Positions 43,177 through 55,805 of a stretch of 64,000 bases of DNA are shown piece by piece. Source of the DNA: Anodontia alba (Eukaryota; Mollusca; Bivalvia; Lucinida; Lucinidae); the NCBI GenBank assembly GCA_964016985.1, contig OZ024835.1, positions 131,501-195,500 on the forward strand, read 5' to 3'. Each line of letters opens with the position of its first letter. Within the stretch, counting starts at the first letter, position 1. The notes beneath the pieces are model-generated. The model had not been told where the DNA came from. It did no database searches and saw nothing but the letters and a program-made list of their open reading frames with translations. The translations under genes were made by a program, and so were the position numbers.

Positions 43177-46100
43177 TCAGCAGGTATTTTCAAATAAGTA
43201 TCTCAGGTCATTTGTTTGAAAGAATTTACGTCGCACATGAGAGAATTCAATGCAGTCGATCAGGAAGTGTTTCACCGTAAAAGGTTCATTACAGCTGATA
43301 CAAAATGGCTGATCTTCTCGTTTGAGCAGATAAGAATGTGTGAGTCTAGTATGACCTATACGTAGACGAGTAAGAACCACTTCTTCTCGCCTTAATGATC
43401 GATAAATGGTATTTTTACCAAGAACCGGTTTTATTTCATGTAGTTTATTGAATATCGCTCTGTCCCATGACAGCTGCCATTTGGATAAGATGTACCTGTT
43501 GATAAAAGGTTTAAAATCTGTACATGGAAGTTTAAAATTCGAAATTTCTAGATCGAGTGAGGCCTTTGCTTTTACATCGGCAGCCTCGTTACCTTTTATG
43601 CCAACATGGCTGGGGAGCCAACAGAATATAATTTCCTTAGTTTTCGATAACTCGTGATGTTTTTCTATCAGGTTCTGAATTTTGGGACTTTTTGAAGATG
43701 TGTGGTTTAGAGATTTCAAAACAGAAAGGGAGTCCGAGAAAATAACGAATTTGTTATCTAAAGAATTATTCATAATGTAATCCAAAGCCATATCAATAGC
43801 CTTGGATTCAGCAGTGAAAATAGATGAGTCATCAGGAAGACGGATCTTTTCATGGTGACTGCCCGATATATACGCACAGCCAACCTTTTCTTCAACTTTT
43901 GAGCCATCAGTGTAGATGTGTTGATAGTCTGAAAGTCGCGATTGTAATTCTTGGAAGTTTTGTTTCATGAAATGTGAATCAGAAAGTGACTTTTTGCTAT
44001 TGTGTAAATAGAAAAGAATAGTTGGTTTAGTAATGCACCAGGATGGAATATCAGAAAAAGAGTGCTTTTGGATGTTTTTAGTGTTAATATTAGCAGATTC
44101 TAAAAGTGGCGCCACAAGAAGGCCGAAGGATTTAATTGCGTTAGGTTTTCTTTCATAATATTCCTGAAATTGTGGTGGAAATGTGACTTCAAAAGCAGGG
44201 TTAGAAGGATTAGCAGCAAGTCTGATGGCATACTGAAGAGACAATTTTTCTCTGCGTAGCCATAACGATGGCTCATCTGCTTCCACGTTAAGACTCGATA
44301 TTGGAGACGTACGAAAAGCTCCCAATGCCAAACGAAGTCCTTGATTATGTACAGTGTCTAACATCTGTAGATAAGATTTTCTAGCAGATCCATATACGAT
44401 GGACCCATAATCAAGTTTTGATCGAATTAAAGAACGATATAGATGAAGAAGAGTTGTTCTGTCCGCACCCCAACTTGTGTGAGATAAAACTTTTAAAAGG
44501 TTTAATGCTTTTAAACATTTCGCTTTCACGTATTTTATATGGGGTATAAAGGAGAGTTTTTTTATCAAATATAACCCCAAGAAATTTTGATTCGGCAACA
44601 ACTGGTATTTGAGATCCATATATGTAGAGTGTTGGATCATTGTGTATTTTCCGTTGTTGACAGAAATGAACGCACGGAGTTTTCGATTTGGAAAATTTGA
44701 AACAATTTCTTATTGCCCAGTCTTCAATTCTATTTAGACATTGCTGTAGATATTTTTCGAGCGAAAACATATACAGAAATCATCAACGTACAAAGAACCA
44801 TCTGTCTTGTAGTCCAGACAGTTTATAATATCGTTTAATTTCACGTTGAATAAAGTGGTTGAAAATATGGCTCCTTGCGGAACGCCCTGCTCTTGATCAT
44901 AGAGGTCAGAGAGGGTCGATCCTACACGCACTTGTATAGTACGATCTTCAATAAAACTTTTTATAAAGTTTGGTAGTCTTCCTTTCAGACCAAAGTTGTG
45001 AAGGTCTTTTAAAATTCCGTATCGCCAAGTAGTATCGTAGGCTTTTTCCAAATCGAAAAATACAGCGACAACATGTTCTCGTTTTATAAAAGCATCGCGG
45101 ATAAAAGTTTCTAGTCTAACTAAATTGTCATTGGTACTACGTTCAGCTCGGAATCCCGACTGAAACTTTGTGATAAGATTGTTAGATTCTAAGTACCAAA
45201 CAAGTCGTTTGTTTATCATTCTCTCTAATGTTTTGCAAAGGCAACTTGTTAGCGCTATTGGTCTGTAGTTTGTTGGTTCTGCATGATCTTTCCCTGGTTT
45301 GGAAATAGGTATAATTGTGGCCAAACGCCAGCTTTCTGGTAAAACTCCTGTTGTCCATATACTGTTGAAAATATGTAAAAGTGTTTCAAGGGCGGTTTCG
45401 GGAAGGTGTTTAAGCATCTGATAATGGATGTCATCAGGGCCTGTAGCTGTATCTTTTGATACTGCGATAGTATCTTTAAGTTCTGTTATATTAAATAGAC
45501 TGTTATATTCTTCAGTATTTGAAGAGGTGAAATTAAGTTTGATCTTTTCTTCTTGTTTTTTGATGTTTTGAAACTTCTTTGAATAATTCCGATTTGCTAT
45601 CTCTTCCTTTGATGTGGCCTTTGTTCCACGTTTTGTATTTAAGTGGGTAAAACTGGGTGATTTTGATTTACCAGATATTTTTCGTATCATATCCCAAACC
45701 TTTTTAATTGGAGTTTTATGATTTAAATTCGAAACATAAGAATTCCATGATTTGCGTTTGGAGGCTTTTATTGTTCGACGAGCCTTTGCTCTGAAGTTTT
45801 TAACCTTATTTTAGTTCTCCTTTGTTGGATATCTGCAGAACTTTGATAATGCTTGCTTGCGCTGTTTAATAGCATCTTTGCATTCATCATTGTACCATGG
45901 CTTGCTTTTCTTTGGATTTGTCGAGGTTTTCGGTATACTTTTGTGAGAGATATCGAGAAGAGAAGAAGTAAAATCATCTAGAGGATCTAAGGAATTGTTA
46001 AACTTATCTATTTTGAGACTTTCTTCGCATAACGAATAATATAATTCCCAATTTGCTTTATTTAGTTTCCACTTTGCGTTGTGATCGTTCGTGGAATTGT

Positions 46101-46758
46101 TTACGCTTTCAATAATAACAGGGAAGTGATCACTTCCATGTTGATCTTCACTGACCGTCCAGTCGAAATCTAGCAGTAGAGATGGATGACACATGGAAAG
46201 ATCTAATGAAGAGAAATTTCCAGTTGCAGGATGGAGATAGGTGTGAGATTTGTCATTCATAAGACAAAGATCGTTTCTGGTTATAAAGTCTTCAATAATA
46301 TTACCTTTAGTGTTGTTATCTTTACATCCCCAAAGGATATTGTGACCATTGAAGTCACCAACTAGTATATAGGGTGAAGGAAGTTGTTTGAGTAAAGTGT
46401 CTAAATGTTCGGTCTCTAAATGAAATTTCGGAGGTATATACACAGAACAAATAGTAATTTCTTTATCTAAAGTGACAGAAACCGCAACGGCTTGAAGATT
46501 GGTTACAAGTTTAATTTCTCGCTGCGGACATGAAGAGTGAACTAAGATGGAGCTTCCACCAGACGGCCTCTGGCCTTCCGAATATATATAATTGTATGTA
46601 TTGAAATCTCTGATATTAAATTGGTCATCAGTTTTTAAAAAAGTTTCTTGCAAGCAAAAAACTGATGGCCTCAATAAAGATAAAAGTAATAAGATCTCAT
46701 TATAGTTTGACCTTAGACCTCGACAGTTCCATTGTATTATTCTATGATTTGAATTCAT
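43177..46758 (-). pseudogene. LINE ORF2, broken in several places (copy 5)
   Basis: Endonuclease part 45811-46758 (GDFNGHN, GSDH present) ends at TAG near 45811. RT part 44734-45690 has YVDD, but a ~36-bp deletion near 45593 and a ~20-bp deletion near 44755 lie at its edges. The thumb and RNase H part 43177-44640 is shifted by a T7 run. The C terminus is cut short by a small deletion at 43187. Domain content is otherwise as in copy 2. Confidence 0.9.
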
Positions 46759-46791
46759 TTAAGAGTTGTTAGATTTTAGTTAGACTAGAAA

Positions 46792-48209
46792 CTAAGGATA
46801 TGTTATTGGTGACTTTGATCTATTATTACTACTACTGGCGTGAGTATTTTCTCTTGATCTTGATCTATTTTTGTTAGTTCGTGGGCGATCTGGAGCTTCT
46901 CCTAACTCCATATCATCGCTACTGTCACTCAAAGATCCAAATCGGTTATGCTGTTGAATATCATCATTTTCACCTTTTCGTTCTCTGTTTGATGGGACTA
47001 GCTTTTTTGTTCCTTGACTAGATTTTATTTTTGTTTGATCTTTCTTAGATGGTGATGAATGACTTCTTGCTTGTCTTTCTTTCTGTTGTTGTTTCTTCAA
47101 ATCTTTTTTTATCATCTCAATGGTGGCTTTTTTCAGGCCAACCTCTGTTTTTTTCTCTTCGATAGGTGTCTTTGTTTGACTTCTGGTTGCGTTGTTTGTT
47201 TGAACTTTTTGTCTTTGCAGTTCTTCTGTTTGGCTGTTTGTGTTTGTTAAACTTGATTGAACTGCAGAGTCTATGATAGTTATTGGATCAGTTTGAGTGG
47301 CAGTATCAACCACAGAAACTTTTTTCATAGAAGACTGGGTGATGTTTGCATAACTTATTCCAGGAATTGGAGTTGGAGCCTCAACGAGTTTCCGCGCCTC
47401 AACGAAAGAAACATTTCTGGTGAACTTTATACGTAATATTTCTTTTTCTTTGTGCCAAATTTGACATTCTTTAGAGTCGGCACTGTGTTTTTCACCACAA
47501 TTTGCACAGTGTAATTCGTTTGTACATCTACCTTCGGAGTGTTCGGCTATTTGACTACATTTTGAACAGATAGGGTCTTTGGAACACCTATCCTCATGGT
47601 GTCCATATTTTTGGCAGTTATGGCAACGCAAAGGATTTGGTATGTATACTTCTATGTTGACTCTAAAGTAAGCCACTTTAACTGTTTTAGGTAAAACTGG
47701 TGTATTAAATGTAAAGACAAAGGTGTTTGTGTCTTTTAACTCTCCGTTTCGTTTTACTTTGAATCTTTTAACCCCAGTTACTCCTTGAGATCTTGTGCCC
47801 TCGAGAATCTCATCCTCGCCGCAATTCCTCAATTCGGGGCAACGAATTACCCCTTTTGAGGAATTAAGCGAGGTATGAGGGTACACTCGAACTTTCAAGT
47901 CGTGAAAAGTCTGTGCACGAAGTAGATTCTCGGCATGGGCTTTCTTGGATACCTCAATGAGCAGCTGATTGGACCTGTGTAGTTTTTTTATGTTTTCGGG
48001 TTCACCAGCTTACTTTGTATTACTTTTTGTATTAAAAACGGGGACAAAGATGTTATTTGTCTCTTCTCGTCTTTGCTTTCAACTAAAATGAAGCGTGGAA
48101 AATGTTGAGGTGTATCATTTGAGGTAGTTGGAGGTTGAGTGCTATCGTCAAAATCTGAAATATCTGAGTCTGTACATTGTCTAGTTCGTTTTCTTTTATC
48201 ATATCCCAT
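46792..48209 (-). pseudogene. LINE ORF1 with 1-bp frameshift (copy 5)
   Basis: N-terminal 73 codons (47988-48209, MGYDKRKRTRQ) and the remaining frame (46792-47898 from its first ATG) are separated by a single-base deletion at about 48010 (CAGCTTACT against CAGCTATACT in copies 2-4). Three knuckles are present (CHNCQKYGHHEDRC, CSKCSQIAEHSEGRC, CANCGEKHSADSKEC). Confidence 0.9.
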
Positions 48210-48764
48210 GATGAAAATGTATTAAAATTCGTCCTCCATGCTCTCCACCCACCATGGATCCCAACAAGGGAACACATAAATGGAGTGGCTTTCCTACTCA
48301 CTTGTGCTAGAGATACACAGAAGATATACTCGCACGAGCAAAATGCTGCACGATTGACCCGTTGAGCCGCCGCCTTCTTAGGATTGGAAAGGTTAAGAAA
48401 AAAGAATTATGGGCAAACGGTGAGTATCAGTATGATACAAAAGACAAGGAAGAGAAAGAAAAGATTTTTCCTAGGGCTTGGCGCGACCAGCCGATTGACC
48501 GTACCGGGTCTCACGGACACCCTTCTACACCGAAATCTAGGCCAAAGAGGCGTGTTGAGCCATCAGGAGAGAACAAACTCCCAATAACTCTCAACCTCCA
48601 GGATCCCTTCTTCCGGCTTACGGGTTGCCACCCACGGCAAACGGGTGGTATTTCCTCTTCGCTCTTCCCAAAGGGGACAATTACTGCTCACCAAGCTAGC
48701 AACGTTCCCAGTGGGAATTGAGCCCTCAGGGCCTCGACAAGGCGGAAAGTTTAATACCCAGGGG
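48210..48764 (-). promoter_or_regulatory. 5' UTR of LINE copy 5
   Basis: 555-bp leader. Its constant length in copies 3, 4 and 5 defines the real 5' end of the element family. Confidence 0.6.
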
Positions 48765-48776
48765 TGGTAAACCATG

Positions 48777-48895
48777 CAATAGGAGTGGCAAACTATGCTA
48801 ATTCAGGGCTAAACCATGGTAAGTCACGCTACAACCGTAGAAGGCTATGCTGATCCGGGGCTTAATCATGGCAAACCACGCATCAGGAGTCTTAG
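48777..48895 (+). repeat. Right part of the ~53-bp minisatellite
   Basis: Two further units with GGCTAAACCATGGTAAGTCA and GGCTTAATCATGGCAAACCA. See the left part at 42925-42971. Confidence 0.7.
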
Positions 48896-48949
48896 TCTTG
48901 CTGAGCTGAGCCGAAGTACAGCATTGGTTCAAATTCCCTCTGGGACTAA

Positions 48950-49230
48950 CACGAGACCTGTTGTTCTCTATGTGAGCAAGGATCAGCCTTGGTTTAGTTC
49001 GGTTCAACCTTAATTCAACACAAATTAATATCTACTAACACGATTGCAATTGAAATAGCAGGTAAAAGTAGGCTTATCTTGAAGGAACTCTTTAAGATTT
49101 ATCCTGGCTGAGCTAAAGCAAAGCATCAGTTTAAGTGATCTCTGTGTCGTACGTCAGACCAGTTCCACTTGATGTAAGCAGGGATCAGCCATTGGTAAGC
49201 CAGATTCGGCCTTCTTTTTCAACTTCATAT
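48950..49230 (+). repeat. Intron-like leader homologous to 41190-41430
   Basis: Same ordered blocks as the region before family member 3 (ATTGCAATTGAAAT, CTGGCTGAGCT, GGGATCAGCC). It ends shortly before the acceptor of the DDE gene. Confidence 0.7.
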
Positions 49231-49279
49231 CATCTGCTTGACAAATGATAAAATGGAGCGCTTTGTTTCTATTTCAGGT

Positions 49280-51801
49280 GATCTGTAATGCCTTGTGGTA
49301 TATTACCAACCAGCATACAACTATCAATGGAGCAGCTTTAAGGCAGAAGGCAGTCCAGCCAGTACCAGAAGTCTTTGATGGTTTCACAGGATATAATGAA
49401 ACAAAGCGGGAAAAGTCTGATCAGTTAACTGCTGGTCAGCTTAAGTCTCATAGTGAGGCTCTGTATGGTTTATTGCTCAAACCCGTCTTAAAATCATCAG
49501 CAGCTTGGGTTAAAGCACATGATGACATTAGCAGATTGTTTACATTTGTATATGATTTATCTGGACCGTCAAACAGCCACTCAGAATATCAATCATTACT
49601 TAGAACACCCAGTCAGAATTGTAGCAGAACATATTACAGTTGAACATAGGACCAAACGTGGAGATGTCAGAGAATAATATGTCTTATTAGACCGAGCAGT
49701 TGTTGAAGCGGGATTACAAAATCCAGTCGTGATTAATGAAGAAGAACATCTAAGTGTAGCATTTGAAAGTAACATTCAAAGGCATAGGTATCTTCAAAAT
49801 CTGCAGCTGTCTGTTCCTGTTGACATATTTAGGTTCTGTCCTGGAGGGTCTGTGGCCACAAGCATTTGTTTCGTACAAACGGTTGATAACCGCTCTGAGC
49901 CAGAAATGTTAACTGAAAGCACCCGAATGGCTTGTTAATTAAAAGATATTTTCAAGGAGTACCATAACAGAATGCAACGTAAACTTTTTAAAGATCGCTT
50001 AAGTAAAGTTGCTTCAGTGCTACCTTCAGTCGCTGATCTAATATATAAAGAGCTGTGTTTAGACTCATCTGCTGCCGCACACCCAGACACTCGAGAAAGG
50101 CTAAGGTTGGTATTCTTAGGTGAAGAGGGTCTCTTGGCAGATTTGCGACATCTAAATCCTGGGCGACCATCACATAAGTATGACGTTTTCTTTTAACATC
50201 TTTCAGAACTAGCTGAGCTGTTGAGCTCGGTGACCAATGCATAATGGTTTGCTGTGATGACAAGGCCAAAGTGGCCTTTGGAGAGCCTGGATTTTCAATA
50301 TCAACTGGTGTCAGAGGCAAGCAGACAACAGCGCCCACTTCAACGACTTTGATTGCAGGTGATCATGATATGGGGAAGGCTTCCTTAACCCCATCTGTGG
50401 TTCTGAAGGTTGATGTACCTGAAAAAGCAACAGAGTCTTTCGTTAGAGGTCAGATAAGTGTCGTTGTCAACGACTCTGTATTTCAAGGATCAACACCCTT
50501 TCGTAATGGTGTAGCTCTGTATTAAGTAGTGCCACTCAATGAGACAAAAATACTCCTAAAATACAGTGATGGTGGGACAGATCACAGAACTACTTTAGAA
50601 GCAATACGCTGTGCAGCAATATGCTTATTTAAGGAGTACAACCTAGATGTGCTAATTCTTGCAAGATGTGCCCCAGGACACAGCTGGCAAAATCCAGCAG
50701 AAAGGACCATGAGGATATTGAATCTTGGGTTACAGAATTGTTCACTAGAACGAAAACAAAGCGAGGAGAAATTTGAAGAAGTATTGAAGATGTGGAAGCA
50801 TAAAAGAGATAAGAGAGAAGGCCTCAAAGGTTACAGGTCTGAGGGAAGCCTGGATAGATTCTGTTGAGCCAAAACAGTCTGCCATCAGAAATAGGTTTGC
50901 TAGGCTTATGCTGAAAGAAAAACCCTTCATTACAGCAGACCCAGTCAGTGAAGATGAAATTGATCTTCTGAAAAGGCATCTTCGAGAGATGTTCCTAGAT
51001 CTAAACCTGGAGAAGCTACAAATGTTGTCTACCTAGAAGAGTGCTACCTACCAGACATGGACAAAAGCCCATTGTAGGGAAAGGCAATACAGCTACCAGA
51101 TGCGGAAGTGTGATGATCCTTCCTGCTGCATACCGGCACTGTCATTCCCAGATCAGCTAGCTTGGCTGTCAGATCCAGTACTTGGAGAGGACACAGAACA
51201 CTATTTGAAGTACAATGAGGTGAAGGGAATGGAAACAACTGAAGATGACAGGCCAACCTTGAAAAAAGTTGAGAAACCTAAAGCCTCCAAAGCTAAGCCT
51301 AATGCAGTAGTAGTTCAACCTACCCCTGACGTTGACTATGCAGAGCGCCAGGTAAGTACTGAGACTGCACCAGAGCCTACAGCTTTTGTAGAAAACCATG
51401 CCCTCTATACTTTGCAACATGCAAGGTTGACTATCCCTTGCATAGAATGTAGAAAACCCAGAATCATCTACAGTATGGTAAGACCAAGCGAAAGACAGAA
51501 GGTTGCACTAGCAATGTTGTTAAGTGAGTTTGATTATACATGTGGTGCCCCACTTACACCAACAGATAATCCTTTGCACGGCAAAGGCCCAGCTTGTCTT
51601 GTAGTTATCCAGTGGAAACTCCGTATTATGGTAAAAAATGATTTGACAAATCCTAAAGATATCTGCCCACTGCGACATTGAGGATACACCGGCTGACATG
51701 GACTTACTGAAAAGGTACAAGACTGCTACCCCTATTTGTGAGGACTGTACCTCAAAAGGTAAGACGGCAATTGTCTACAGGCCATTTGGCAAGAAGAAAT
51801 A
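49280..51801 (+). pseudogene. DDE transposase/integrase-like gene, multiply broken
   Basis: After an acceptor (GTTTCTATTTCAG) coding-like sequence runs to TAA at 51799 through several frames: 49280-49640, 49560-49938 (with TAA at 49677), 49972-50196, 50244-50867 (with TAA at 50523), a short stretch to about 51030, 51050-51681, and a last shifted stretch to 51801. The core is CCDDKAKVAFGEP, then YSDGGTDHRTTLEAIRCAAI and WQNPAERTMRILNLGLQN, an RNase H-fold D..D..E arrangement with N-P-x-E-R at the last acid. The C-terminal region has zinc-like pairs (PCIECRK; FDYTCGAP; CPLCD; ICEDCTSKGK). Similar uncharacterised multi-copy proteins occur, from memory, in cnidarians and molluscs. It would cut and join DNA if intact; this copy is dead. 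Confidence 0.7.
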
Positions 51802-52657
51802 AACCTTTCATGAAACTCTTAGAAACTGAAAAAAAGGTAGACTGTCCTTTCCATATCTTCATTTTTACAATAGATACAACCCTTTAAAATACAGAACATA
51901 TATAGATGTAAAGTACTCACAGATATTAAAGGAGAATAGTCTTTTTATCTTTTTAGGGGCTTGAGCGGTTACAACCAAATTCAGATTCACAAAACTCATC
52001 TGTTCTCAATTGTTGAGTTGATGTTGGTCTAGGAAACGACTGAGTCACACATTGACAAATCTGACAGCGAAATGATCTGCTCCAGGCAAAGACTTAGATC
52101 AGCTGAAATATCTGGGTTGTCTCATGATTTGGAAGAGGTAACAGCTGATCTGAGTCTACCTGGGTGCACAACACATCACACTTGGTTTTGTTGTGCTGCA
52201 ACTCATATTCTCCTGAACCAACACCATACAGCTCCCAAGGGCCAATTAATTCCATGGCATGCCTATGTTGCAAAATCGACAAGAAAATCTTACATAATAA
52301 ATGAATTGCCTGGCATGACTCACTAGCTGACAACAGATGATCTTACTGGTCAAAAACGAAGGAAAAAATAAACACAGAAAAATCAGGGGCTTAGTTACCG
52401 GTGCGGCCGGTACGGCTTTGGCCGTACCAATAATTTGAAAATTAACGAACTGGACAAAAGTAAATAAAACTTGTTATCCGAGGTGCTGAAAAATTCCAGT
52501 TGTATTTCTGGGATTTGTACTCTTAGAATATACATCAGTAATATGATACTAATGTGTAAACAATTAGCAGCAGCCTTTCTGATACACAGCAGAGGTAACT
52601 CCTGTTAACACTTATCATGCTAGCTATGGACAGATTCAGCAGACAAATTGGTGATAT
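51802..52657. other. Intergenic region
   Basis: An 84-codon plus-strand ORF at 52072-52326 has ordinary composition but no splice or family support. CGGTGCGGCCGGTACGGCTT near 52400 precedes TTTGGCCGTACCAAT; a similar TTTGGCCGTTCCAAT lies at 55764, so both may belong to the element interrupted by the two insertions in between. Confidence 0.4.
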
Positions 52658-54298
52658 TTTAGCTCACCTGAGCACGTAGTGCTCAGTGAACTATTCTAAT
52701 AGGCCAGTACACCGGCATCCGTCGTCCGTCCGTCAACATTTAACATCTCCTAAACCACTGTGCCAATTTTGGACCAAACCACAGGAATGATCCTTGTAAG
52801 ATGCTAACTGAAAGTTATTCCAAGAATTTGAATCTAAGCAGAACTGTGGTTGCCATAGCAACCAAGTGGCAAAATCTTTAAATAGCTTCTTGTCCGAAAC
52901 TATGAGCCCTATGTTTGGTATGTAGGTTCATCTAATGGGCCTCTACCAAGATTATTCAAATTATGACCCTGGGGTAAAAAAAAAACCCTACCAAGGGGTC
53001 ACTATGTTTATATACTTATATAGTGAAAAGTTCGAAAGATCTTCTTATCAGAAACCGTAAGGCCTAGGACTACCAAATTTGGTATGTAGCTACATCTAGT
53101 GGACCTCTACCAAGATTGTTCAAATTATAGCCTTGAGGTCAAAAATAGCCCCTACTCAGGGGTCACTATTATATAGACTTAACATAGTGAAAATCAGGAA
53201 AATCGCGTCTTGTAGGAAACTATTAGGCCTAGAGCTTCCAAATTTGGTATGTAGCTTTACCTAGTTGCCCTCTACCAAGAATGTTCAAATAGTAGCCCTG
53301 TGATCAGAAATGGCCCCTATCCGAGGGTCACTAGTTTTACACAGACTTACACAGTTAAATTTTGAAAAATCTTTTTGTCGGAAACCATTCGGCCTAAGGC
53401 TACCGAATTTGGTTTGTAGCTTTATTTGGTAGACCCTGGAGTCAAACATGGGCCACCCTGAGGGTCCAGACAAATAAGTGGCAAATAAGCTTTTCTTCTA
53501 AAACTACTAGCAAAATTTTGAAATAATTTAGCAGAAATGTTTCTTGGATGAAGGTCTATTAAACTGGTTCAAGTTATGCAGATTGATTAAAAAACATGGC
53601 CGCAAGTAGGGTGGGGCCTATTTTCGGGTGACTCTCTACCAAACGTGCTCAAACTGTCCTGTTCTGCTGAACAAGATGATCACCAGAGCTAACGATAGAA
53701 AAAAAAAACAAAACATTTAAACAACTTCTTCTTCTAAAGGGATAGATGGATTTTGAATTAATTTCACAGGAGTGTTTCTTGGTTGACCCTCTCCCGAAAC
53801 TGCTCAGCTGAACAAGATGGCGCCAGAGCTAAAAAACAACAAAAAAAAAACAACTATGATTAACTTCTCCTAAATAGATGGATGGATTTTAAAAATTTCA
53901 CATGCATGTTCCTTGGATGACTCTCTACCAAAATTGCTCCCCATCCACCATTATGTTGTCAAGCACTGACAACAACAAGTCACCCTACTATCATGCTGCT
54001 GTCAAGTAACCCCACGCTGCCGACCTATGATACTTTACAAGGCAAAATGCCATTGTCTGTGCCAAGTACCACCACTTCCCTCCCAAGGCCTGTACAACAC
54101 AGAACTTAAACCTCCAGTCTGTCACCCGAAATCATTCATTTTCAACAAACTTTAAACATAGACAGTCCTATGAACAGAAGATAATTTCTTTTAGAATATA
54201 CTATGTTGCATTAAATTGTTGAAGTATCTGATAATGGTTGGAGACAATGGTTGGCGACACTCAGGTGAGCGAATTAGGCCCCACTGGGCTCTCCCGTT
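52658..54298. mobile_element. Non-autonomous DNA element with internal 158-bp repeats
   Basis: Left end TTTAGCTCACCTGAGC and right-end region CTCAGGTGAGCGAATTAGG are inverted to each other. This end pair is familiar from mollusc genomes. Inside, four degenerate units of about 158 bp (52880-53480) each carry AAATTTGGTATGTAGCT and CCTCTACCAAGAT. No coding capacity. Confidence 0.7.
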
Positions 54299-54340
54299 TC
54301 TTATTTTTCCAGAAAAATAGGAAATGACACTTCATGAAAA

Positions 54341-54556
54341 TTGTCTCCTAAAAATCTAAACAGTCAACTACAGGCACGTTCAGTAAATTTTGAAAGTGAC
54401 AAAAAACTTGTAGATATTGCCTTGTCATACATAGTAAAATACTTTGAATCGAAGTCTGTTCGTAACTGGCTGTCAGACGATTCAAAGCTTTTGCAACTTG
54501 TTTTGATAATGCCTGCTACAAATGCAACTAGTGAGCGATCCTTAAGCTTTGAATAA
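54341..54556 (+). pseudogene. hAT transposase C-terminal fragment
   Basis: Translated frame contains LLQLVLIMPATNATSERSLS, the hallmark of the hAT C-terminal dimerisation region (family motif PATNATSERSFS). It stops at a TAA directly after the motif, where intact transposases continue. Only about 70 residues remain. Confidence 0.85.
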
Positions 54557-54626
54557 AAATGTTTATTGATAGAGAGAAGACATGACTTGTTCATATATCT
54601 TTTACTGTTACCGCCCTAGCCGAATT

Positions 54627-55588
54627 CAGGCTTTCAAGTGCCCTCCAGTGAAAAAAACAGGGATAAAGTAGGGCTCAAAATTTTGAAAAAGTAGGCCAGA
54701 AGTAGGAACAGGCTTTCAAGTGCCCTCCAGTGAAAAAGTAGGGATAAAGTAGGGCTTAAAATTTTGAAAAAGTATGGACAAAGTAGGAATTTAACTCATG
54801 AAAAGTAGGGATAGTAGGGATGTTCTGAATGTTTTCAGACTTAGAAAAAGATAAAATAAGAAAATAGTTTTCTCTGAACAATAACATTATATGACCATAG
54901 TAAGGAAATACCAAAATAAATGTTCCAAAAAAGGAGTTACAACTGAAGTAAAAATATTTCATAAACTTTTGCATCGTGACTGTTCAGATTAAGTTGATCC
55001 AATTTTTACAAACTTCGAGCGAGCGAGGAAAAAAGTTACAATTTTTGGTCGCTTCAAACATTTTTGGACTAAAAGGTAGGGATAGTAGGGCAATTTCAGA
55101 AAAAAAAGTAGGGAAAAGTAGGAACACAAATAAGAAGTAGGGAAAAGTAGGAATAGTAGGAAAAGTAGGGCCCGCTTGATAGCCTGTAGGAATTTAAATC
55201 ATGAAAAGTAGGAATAGTAGGGATGTTCTGAGTGTTTTCAGACTTAGAAAAAGATAAAATAAGAAACCAGTTTTCTCTGAACAATAACACTACATCGCCA
55301 TGGTAAGGAAATACCAAAATAAATGTTCCAAAAAAGGAGTTACAACTGAAGTAAAAATATTTCATAAACTTCTGCATCGTGACTGCTCAGATTAAGTTGA
55401 TCCAATTTTAACAAACTTCGAGCAAGCAAGGAAAAAATTTCAATTTTTGGTCACTTCAAACATTTTTGGACTAAAAAGTAGGGATAGTAGGACATTTTCA
55501 GAAAAAAAATAGGGAAAAGTAGGAACACAAAAAAAAAAGTAGGGAAAAGTAGGAATAGTAGGAAAAGTAGGGCCCGCTTGAAAGCCTG
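54627..55588. mobile_element. TIR element, 962 bp, 6-bp target duplication
   Basis: Ends CAGGCTTTCAAG (54627) and CTTGAAAGCCTG (55577-55588) are perfect 12-bp inverted repeats, flanked by CGAATT at 54621-54626 and 55589-55594. The interior is two tandem ~400-bp units (54788-55189 and 55190-55590) made of GTAGGGAAAAGTAGGAATAG-type sequence with a shared central block. No ORF. Confidence 0.8.
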
Positions 55589-55659
55589 CGAATTGTATTT
55601 AAGACACTAATGAAAAGTCTGATTCGCTTGATTTCAAAAGCATTCCCGACTATAGAAAA

Positions 55660-55805
55660 TCGCTAGAATGCAGGGGCTTCCGGGGGGCTTCGTCCCCCTG
55701 GGCCCCCGACCAGGGCTCTGCCCTGGACCCGCTGAAGGCCTAGGCGGCCCCCAGACCCCTCGCCTTTGGCCGTTCCAATCCAAAAAATGTAGCTACGCCA
55801 CTTAA
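55660..55805. other. GC-rich segment, possible terminal region of an interrupted element
   Basis: GGGGGGCTTCGTCCCCC and CAGGGCTCTGCCCTG are hairpins inside a GC-rich patch that ends with GTAGCTACGCCACTT. Patches like this mark ends of some animal DNA transposons. Confidence 0.4.

Larger units (their letters stand above)
42972..48764 (-). mobile_element. Full-length I-clade LINE, copy 5, with decayed ORFs
   Basis: 5.79 kb, flanked by the 12-bp duplication TGGTAAACCATG at 42960-42971 and 48765-48776. Left end is the GATGATGATGATG tail, right end TACCCAGGGG. It gives the cleanest measure of element length. Both ORFs are disabled. Confidence 0.95.
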
